Assembly (NCBI GenBank): GCA_030704615.1 | Contig: CM060732.1 | Span: forward strand, 6,386,001-6,450,000 | Source: Takakia lepidozioides | Taxonomy: Eukaryota > Streptophyta > Takakiopsida > Takakiales > Takakiaceae | Direction: 5' to 3' | DNA length: 64,000 nucleotides | In this document: positions 57,241 through 64,000 of the stretch, in pieces | How positions within the stretch are numbered: the first letter of the stretch is position 1 | Layout of the letters: the number at the start of each line of letters is the position of its first letter | Translations under genes and position numbers: made by a program | The notes under the pieces: model-generated | What the model saw: only the letters and a program-made list of their open reading frames with translations | Told to the model about the DNA's origin: nothing | Database searches by the model: none

Positions 57241-57789
57241 CTGGTTAGGCTATGATTTTAAGACTTTTTAACGCATTTTCTTGTCGATATACTCTACGAT
57301 ACCTTCGATATTGCTGCGATAGAGCAGTGTTCCTCGATATTTTGTAAACAGTCAATAATATGTCCTTGACTAGATGATAGAAGAAATAAATAGATGACTA
57401 TTTTGGATGGATAGAAGAGGTTGCACGGTTATCGAAGTTGTTGGAGCAACTCTGCTATTTATTCCGTTCATGTGAAATAGATGATGTCAGATGAGCCAAA
57501 AGAGCCGTGACCAAAGTAGAGTGGGTCTGTGTGTGTGTAGGAGCTAGAAGATAGAGTTATTTCTCAATGGTAGATTAGTATTGCGATATTGCAATGTAAT
57601 GTTTACGAATGAATAGAAGAAAATAAGGGAAAGAAGTAAATTCAATTCAATCTATTTTCTTTGAGAAATGGAATGATGGAATGTGAAACCGATTCTGAAT
57701 GTAATGAATGGAAGATTATGATTGTGTGAGATGGTGAGAATTTGCATATTGAAGAAGATGATAATTCTGTGCGGGAATTAATCCCTGGG

Positions 57790-57998
57790 CTACCATATCA
57801 ATTCTGATATTTAATAGTCTATTATGTAATGATGCAGAATTAGTGCAATTAGAGAGTGTAAATAAAGCCTGGTATAAGGAGTTTATAGAACATTGTTATC
57901 TGAGATGTAAGTGGATCCAGATGTGGTGTTGTCTTTTAGATGGATATCCAAAATATATGAAGACGCGAATAAAAGACTTTGGGGTAGGGAGTCCTTGA
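57790..57998 (+). pseudogene. F-box-like fragment
   Basis: The frame reads ILIFNSLLCNDAELVQLESVNKAWYKEFIEH, with the F-box-like spacing of a helix, LxLxSVNKxWY. It has no start and is followed by a similar, better-preserved copy at 58044. Very AT-rich. Confidence 0.4.
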
Positions 57999-58043
57999 TT
58001 GAATTAAACAAGAGAGATTAATGGTGAAGAAGAGGGCATCTGA

Positions 58044-58328
58044 ATGGAGAAGTTAGATGATGAAGAAGTAAGAGAATCGTCAGAGTTGATTACTAATTTA
58101 CTAGACAATTTGTCGATATATATCTTTAAGAAGCTGTGTTGTAGTGATATAGAGATTATCCAATTACAGCTTGTGAGTAAGGGATGGTATAGGGAATTAT
58201 CTATCCTTTATAAAAAAGATTATTGGAGAAAAAAAATAGTTGAGCAATGGTATTTAATTTCCGCCGATGGAGCAGAGTTCATAGAGGATGTTTATGAAAT
58301 CTGGAAGAATAATGATCGTGTTAGATGA
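58044..58328 (+). CDS. Small F-box-like ORF inside probable LTR sequence
   Basis: A 94-residue frame: ESSELITNLLDNLSIYIFKK, then CSDIEIIQLQLVSKGWYREL, which resembles an F-box (L-x-x-L...F..L...D...L.LVSK.WY), a SKP1-binding motif of ubiquitin ligases. No substrate-binding domain follows. A TATAAAAAAG at about 58208 and the PBS at 58490 suggest the ORF lies within the U3 region of a 5' LTR. Whether it is expressed is unknown. Confidence 0.45.
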   Translation: MEKLDDEEVRESSELITNLLDNLSIYIFKKLCCSDIEIIQLQLVSKGWYRELSILYKKDYWRKKIVEQWYLISADGAEFIEDVYEIWKNNDRVR

Positions 58329-58489
58329 AGATGACTGGTGTTAAAAGTCGATCCATTGAAGGGATAGAGAGAGAGAGAATAGTCTAGCATCGTTATTTCA
58401 CAATCGTATAGTGCTTTCCTTGTGAACGAACCTCGAAACTAATTGATCCTTTTCCTAGGGTTGATTCTAGTTTTTATTCTACATCTTTT

Positions 58490-58507
58490 TGGCGCTGCTG
58501 CCGGGGA
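58490..58507 (+). other. Primer-binding site, Athila-like
   Basis: TGGCGCTGCTGCCGGGGA closely matches the plant Athila-type gypsy PBS (TGGCGCCGTTGCCGGGGA). It marks the end of a 5' LTR just upstream and the start of a plus-strand element. Confidence 0.8.
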
Positions 58508-58592
58508 AAGACTATGCGGTTGAAATAATGATATGTTGATCACAATTTCTAAGATTTTCTTTTGATTGGTGTGACTACCAAAGAAAGGCGGG

Positions 58593-60770
58593 ATGACGGG
58601 GGAAGTCATTCGTGACAGTAAGATTCCACCACCTAGTTTAAAATTATGTCCTTTTTGCAATCCACGAAATCAGCACAAAAAGACAGAAATTCCTGAATGT
58701 TATGGAGTCAGAGGAAGAAGGCTAAATCGATTGAACCTTCAATTTCTAAGGAAGACGGAGATGCTACCCCTAGCGGTAGGCAAGGAGGACCAGATAGACT
58801 TATCACCTAAACAGGGGGAGCAGGTGACGACACTAGAATTGTCTATCGCAAGAAATCAAGGAGATCGTCTTGTGTTTTCGATAAAGAAGAAAGGGGTATG
58901 GGGAATGAGGGAATCCCCTGTGAGAAGGGAACATCAGGCTAAGGCAAGGGCTGAGCGATTGGCAGTGCGAATAGCACGACGTGCATTATTAGCCGCATAG
59001 CTAGCTGCAGTATCAGCACCGCCTAACGTACCTCCTATCGTATCTATCGTACCGCCTATTGTACCAATATCTATGGTTGCGGCTGTACCCATTGGAGTTA
59101 ACTCACAGTCGATTCCGGTGGTAGTGAACTCGGGAGGCCCGGGTGATAGACTAGTCAATGTATCGCCTATGCCACAGTTCACTGGTCTATCAACATTTGG
59201 CCCAGTTTATGACGGCTTGTATCGCCAACAATGCTAGGACAGAAGATTGGTGGCGAATGATGTGGAAACGTTGCGTGAGCTACCTTTTCAATGGTACAAT
59301 CGTCAACCTCATGGCATCTATACTGATTGGAATGCCCTAAAGACAACCTTTCTGACTCAATTCAGGCCCTTCGGTTTTACCAATCGTTTGCGTGAGCAAT
59401 TGACTAAGCTCCACATGGTGGAAGGTGAATCAGTCAGCTCCTTTGCGGGACGATTGGAAGATATCCTCCAGCGATGGAATAACCATAACATCCCTGACCA
59501 TATGCAGATGGGTCTTTTTGTGGAAGGATTGATGCCACAGGAATTGAAGCGGTTTGTAAAAGAAGGAACATTGGCCAACCTCCAAGCAGCCCTCAATCGA
59601 GCTAAATTATGGGAAACTATTAATGTCTCCACTTATTCAATTGCGCTTGGCAGGATATTTGATACTAATTCTTGGGCCTCAAGCTTCGGTATCCGTGTTG
59701 CCATCGGCCATAGTTTCATCACCTCAAACTACTGTGGGAATGTATGCCCCCACGTCCTTGTAGAATCAGTTACCAACTGGTGTAGTAATTGATCCGCAAG
59801 AAGGACAGATTGCCGCAATAACTAAGAGCTCTCCGTGCAATTGGCTACTAAGAAAGAAGGAAGGCCAAAGCCAAATAATCAGAGAGCCAATATGTGGTGC
59901 TCTACTTGTCAAGTTCAGGGCCACCCTGCTAATGAGTGCCCATTAAACCCAGTGACCAATCCTACTAATGGAACTGGCGTCAAATGTGGATATTGTGCCA
60001 AGACAGGACATGTGATATTGTAGTGCTAGAATTTGCAATCGGCCATGGGATTGGCCCCAGTTAAGAATAATCAAAGGACTGGATGGGATGTTAACCAAAT
60101 TGGTTTAGCAAATTGGTCTGAACAGGCTTCTCAGATGCAGCAGCCATGGCGACCAACCCGGGGACCACAGAGCTGGTATCAGCCAGCTAATCAGCCCGCT
60201 CGACAGCAATTGAGGGGAATACCATCTCAGGGAGCCTATGGACAATCTTATGGAGGCGGACAGCAATAGCAAACATATTCGCAGCAGTCCAATTCTTCTT
60301 ATCGACCTCCTGCTCGGCGATTACGGAATGGACAATATCCGATTTGTTTCCGTTGCCATGAGCTTGGTCATATTGCTAATGAGTGCCCCAACCGCAAGGC
60401 TCTTGTCGATTATATACCATTGTGTGGTCATTGTGGTGGTCAAGGACATAATGCGGTGTAGTGCGATAGCCTGCGTACCCGCAAACCCCTTTGCATCAAC
60501 CGCCACAATCGGCACCAATGCCACCAGTATCGAATGCGGTTCATTCTGCACCAGGGCCATTTCATTCTTTTGGGCCATCTAATCCCACTCGCCCTGTCAA
60601 TTGGCTCAAGGTGCAAGACTGTTTTGAAGATACGAGTTGTTTGGCTGCTTCATTATTTCTCGATAGTCTGTCCATGAAGACTAAGTTGAAGGGGAAGTCT
60701 AAGCTCGAAGATGAGTTATCTGGCGGTCAAGCAATTTCCTGATGGCCTGCCTTGGATAAGGAACATCCAA
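58593..60770 (+). pseudogene. Gypsy gag with four zinc knuckles
   Basis: After a basic N-terminal region (MTGEVIRDSK, CPFCNPRNQH) the frame is interrupted near 59000. The gag core follows: FQWYNRQPHGIYTDWNALKT, FRPFGFTNRLREQLTKL, SSFAGRLEDILQRW, GLFVEGLMPQELKRFVKEG. Four CCHC-type knuckles follow in changing frames: CSTCQVQGHPANEC, CGYCAKTGHVIL (last Cys after a stop), CFRCHELGHIANEC and CGHCGGQGHNAV (followed by TAG then C). A Gln/Trp-rich linker separates the pairs. No protease or RT follows; from about 60.9 kb the sequence turns into a repetitive array. Element class: Ty3/gypsy, probably Athila/Tat-related by its PBS. Confidence 0.75.
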
Positions 60771-60929
60771 CGGTGAAGGAGTGACAACAAGACAGCGCAA
60801 GTTGCTCCCTATGGACCCTATCGTAGAGGAGAATGTTCCAAAGATGGCTGATATTACCCCAGTATCGCTGCCCATTGTGTCCGAAGGTATAACCCTGCAT
60901 GCCGCGGAGTGACGTGGTGAGATTTCACT

Positions 60930-62110
60930 GGCGCCCTTTTTTGGCCGCCATCGCATTAAATAGTTGCAGACCCCTCATACGTGCTGTCGGTATGCCACTG
61001 CACGGACAGACTTGTATGCCACTGCACAGACAGTCCAGCAGACGGAAGGTTCAACAGAATGAAGAAGAGACTGAGGCAGACTGGATGAGTGGGACTTTCA
61101 TCAGTCTGCCGTCGCCGCATTCATTAAGTCCAGCAGACTTACTCTTGATGACAAATACGGCCGAGCAGACCCAATATTCTCAACAACAGACTCATATGCC
61201 ATCGCAAGGACAGACTGACGACTGAGGTTAAGTGGACTGACGAAGAGACTGAGGCGAGTGCGGAGTCTGGTGCGGAGATTGATGACGTGACGCGACGTGA
61301 CTGGGCCTCCTTACCGACGTCGTTGCATTTATTGCGTCCAGCAGACTTACACCTAATGACAAAACGGCCGAACAGACCCACTGCAAACAAACTTGCATAA
61401 CAGACTCATATGCCACTACACGGACAGTACAGCAGACGGAAGGTTCAACAGACTCACGAAGAGACTGGCGCAGAGTAATTTGCGCGACAACAGACTGATT
61501 TCTAACAAACTAATATCCCAAAAGACAAACTATCCCCTAGACGGCCGGGTGATACGGGAGTAGAGGCTGAACCGTAAACCGCACTTTCTATCCGAGTTCG
61601 AACGCGGTGCGAGATCATTGGCGCCCCTTCCCGCCGTCGTTGCATTAATAGGTCCAGCAGACTTACACGTGACGGCTCAACAGACCTAGCGCAAATAGAC
61701 TTGCGCCACAGTAGACTAACTTCGTGACAGTCTAGCTGACTGATATCAGAAGAGACCGACAGACCAGCAGTCCGACGGCTCAGCAGACTCACGACAATGC
61801 GGATAATTAAAAGGTAGTAGTTAAACGGACTCATATCTGAAAAGACGGACTTCCAGCTGACCGACGGTTCAACAGACTGACGAGAGAAGAGACTTCGGGG
61901 ATAAGACGAGAGAATAGACTTCGGAATTCGGCAAGCAGTGACGGCCCAGTAGTCCACTGAAGAACAGACTCGCGCCACACCAGATTGGTATCCCTACACA
62001 CCAACAGTCCAGCAAACCAGACTGATATCCCATCAGAACCACACTTGGCGTCGCCGTCATGCCGTGGTTGCATTTCATCCATCCAACAGACTTACATATG
62101 CCCATACTCA
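60930..62110. repeat. Degenerate minisatellite array, GTCCAGCAGACTTAC units
   Basis: The module CCGTCGTTGCATT...GTCCAGCAGACTTAC...GATGAC recurs in variant form near 60930, 61108, 61310, 61630 and 62050. Between these are repeats of GGACAGTCCAGCAGACGGAA and GGTTCAACAGACT(C/G)ACGA. The spacing (about 180-420 bp) is irregular. No convincing coding frame is present. Confidence 0.65.
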
Positions 62111-62297
62111 TAGCACAACACACTGCTTAGAGAAAGTACTGACAAAGACGCAGTCGAAGAGCCTATTGATCCACGCACATTTGCAGTCATAAGGACCTTG
62201 AACATCCACAAGCAACGTGAATCCACATCTCTCAGGCTACGTCTCCTTTCCCATTGTCCAATTTGCAAGGAGTCGGTAATGGTTGAGATATGATGAT

Positions 62298-62828
62298 TCA
62301 GGAGGTGCATCTGGATGTTTGAGGACCTTCGGACTGGATCCTGTTCCGTTCACACTCTTCGCAGTTCCCAGACATGTTGTTGTGGTGGCAGAGACGTCCT
62401 CCCCTGAACAGTCTCATCGATGGACATAAATTCTGCAATGTATACACTCCCCCACGTGCATATGCTTCCGCGATTTCCGCTATCGTGTTACCAATGGTTT
62501 CCTGCTCCATACGAAGGAGCTCGGACTCGGACACACACCACAAACCGTAAACGCATGCAATTTTTCCACATATCGTCCTAAAAAATAACCACGTCAGCAC
62601 AAAACGAAGGCGAAAATAGGGGAAGCATATGCACGATGGTGGCTGTAGAGCCCCGCCAACCTTCTCATGTTCAGGCACACCCTTCATCGTCATTAAAATC
62701 ACCCTAAACAAGAAGAACAGCCGCGTGCGTGCAAAGTCAGCTCCGCAACATTGGACAACAAAGAGCCGCAAGAACGAGACAACAAGAACGAGTGGCCGAG
62801 TTTGTGGCAGGATGTTGCGATTTTCCAT
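62298..62828 (-). other. Unassigned 176-codon frame
   Basis: The minus frame contains GGRLCHHNNMSGNCEECERNR, a small C-x2-H..C-x2-C cluster, and a hydrophobic stretch, but no recognisable domain or splice support. Reported as seen; it may be spurious. Confidence 0.25.
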
Positions 62829-62889
62829 GCCCTAAACATGGATGGCGCGGATGGGTTTCTCAGAATGGACGATCCAGATCCTTCGGCTG

Positions 62890-63120
62890 GCGCGGATTGG
62901 CAGACTGGCAGACTGGGGGCAGTAGACGGGCACAACGGACTGTTGGGTGGACTTGCGGGGACTGGCACAGCGGACTGGCCGGCAGACTGGCGGTTTGGCG
63001 GACTGAGGGGAACTGGATTCACGGACGGACTGGGGGCGCGGCGGAGTGCGGGCGGGGCGACCGCGCGCCCGGGGGGGGGGGGTCCCGGTGGGGGCCGGGC
63101 GTCCGTGCGTGGGGCCCACC
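62890..63120. repeat. GACTGGCG-type repeats and G-rich tract
   Basis: Short words GGACTGGC, GCAGACTGG and GCGGACTG repeat from 62.89 to 63.02 kb (and again at 63.30-63.37 kb). They lead into a very GC-rich stretch with runs of 11 and 5 consecutive G near 63070-63095. Overlapping ORFs on both strands here follow from composition. Confidence 0.7.
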
Positions 63121-63145
63121 GGTCAGCTCGTGTGTGCGCCATAAC

Positions 63146-63189
63146 GTCCCAATTATTGTAAAAGCCTCTCATTTTTTAATAATTGGGAC
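63146..63189. repeat. Perfect 12-bp inverted repeat (hairpin)
   Basis: GTCCCAATTATT (63146-63157) and its exact complement AATAATTGGGAC (63178-63189) are separated by 20 bases. No U-run follows. It could be the remnant of a small foldback element. Confidence 0.7.
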
Positions 63190-63374
63190 TTGAATGCACC
63201 TATGGGCCCCGCCAGTACGGCCCACCCCCCTTTCACCGGGTCTAGATTCTGAATTTTTTCTAAGTCCTAGATCTTTAAGGGCGGTGGACCTTCTAGCGGA
63301 CTGGCCAAACCCTCAACAAACTGACTCCAACTGACGAGCGGACTGACGAGCGGACTGGCGAGTGGCGAGCGGAA

Positions 63375-63497
63375 CACTGCCCAAGGGTAGTGGGAGAAGA
63401 GTAGGAGAAGAGCATACCACACCCGTCAAGTAGCAGGATTTGATCCCAGAATCATCTGGGTGGCATCAGTGCACTAACCAACTGAGTTACTGACTCT
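63375..63497 (-). mobile_element. tRNA-derived SINE, second copy
   Basis: On the minus strand: AGTCAGTAACTCAGTTGGTT (A box at 63478-63489), GCACTGATGCCACCCAGATG, GGGATCAAATCCT (B box at 63435-63447), then GACGGGTGTGGTATG. The order and words match 1427-1515 on the plus strand, and this copy keeps the B box lost there. Confidence 0.7.
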
Positions 63498-64000
63498 TGG
63501 TAATAGTTATTGTTTTGAAAATATCAAGTTGCCCCTGGCACCCCAACAATATTTCAAATCTCAATAAAGTCAATAATAATAATAATACCCTGACCCAGCG
63601 GGTAAATCTTTTCACAAAATTCAGGTTACCCTTAGGAAACCACCATACAAAGAGATTAGGCTTACATTGGAAGAAATCTGAGAACCACATAAAGTTATGT
63701 GTGCTTATCATTTTTGTATATTTCGGATATGTTTGTAGGCATTGCCACAGCCTTTTGCAGTTTGCTGCTTGTTCTAATCTAAATTACAAAACAGCCTGTT
63801 AGTGCAGTGTTGCAATAATACTTTTGGAGTTGCACATGGAGAGCATCAGTTGGTTCCCTTGGTTGAAGGAGGCATGATATGTTAGTTGCTCATTACCATA
63901 TCACAAGCCTGTGCTTGATCACCTAAGTAGGTCAGGGTTTGTTACAGCCCAGCTAGAGTAACCTCTCCACTGGTGGCTGCACCGTGGCTCTATACAATTA
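63498..64000. other. No recognisable gene
   Basis: AT-rich, with a short AAT microsatellite (aataataataataat near 63575). Frames on both strands lack features. Confidence 0.3.

Noticed and set aside
60930-62110. CRISPR-like array
   Set aside because: Repeats are imperfect with irregular spacing, in a eukaryotic genome, and resemble a minisatellite.
62699-63193. Overlapping GC-rich ORFs on both strands
   Set aside because: Open only because GC-rich repeats lack stops; no domain, start context or splice support.

Overview
This is nuclear DNA of a photosynthetic eukaryote of the plant lineage. The evidence is a split choline-transporter-like gene of plant type, a split gene whose product has a plastid-transit region and a thylakoid-lumen-type cleavage signal, GT-AG introns with pyrimidine tracts, and Ty3/gypsy elements with plant-style primer-binding sites. 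The retrotransposon-packed introns and the PHD-finger gypsy family suggest a streptophyte alga such as Chara, but that is an impression, not proof. Most of the window is transposon sequence of different ages.

Layout. 1-1.2 kb: interrupted DDE-like transposase, then a tRNA-derived SINE. 3.0-6.5 kb: broken Ty3/gypsy pieces on both strands around an FCP1-like phosphatase fragment. 6.8-7.8 kb: two phase-matched exons of an unknown gene. 8.2-11.5 kb: LINE, gypsy gag and trihelix-like remnants. 11.55-12.10 kb: a complete hAT-type MITE with a perfect 8-bp target duplication. 13.7-17.4 kb: four phase-matched exons of a probable thylakoid-lumen protein, one intron holding a LINE. 19.5-20.0 kb: a 21-bp tandem array that is open on both strands. 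22.33-33.49 kb: one large Ty3/gypsy element (minus strand) with paired 422-bp LTRs, gag, pol and a very long third ORF; its protease-RT block is inverted between two GAATTC sites. 33.5-36.5 kb: broken minus-strand gene with a cysteine/histidine finger. 36.7-38.3 kb: the 5' end of another gypsy element (LTR, iMet-type PBS, gag).

40.0-56.2 kb is the main host gene. Its eight exons splice in one uninterrupted frame to a choline-transporter-like membrane protein of about 515 residues. Its 10-kb second intron carries a near full-length antisense LINE (ORF1, endonuclease, reverse transcriptase, Zn finger; one frameshift), an older rearranged copy and 3' fragments. Introns 5 and 7 each carry another truncated LINE. 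56.8-57.2 kb: an integrase C-terminus joined to a PHD finger. 57.8-60.8 kb: F-box-like fragments, then a plus-strand gypsy element with an Athila-type PBS and a four-knuckle gag. 60.9-63.4 kb: degenerate minisatellites and a very GC-rich tract, then a second copy of the SINE seen at 1.4 kb.

The items most worth following are the integrase-PHD architecture, the long third ORF, the GAATTC-bounded inversion (real or artefact), the DDE-like family at the left edge, and a LINE family whose copies abut pyrimidine tracts.
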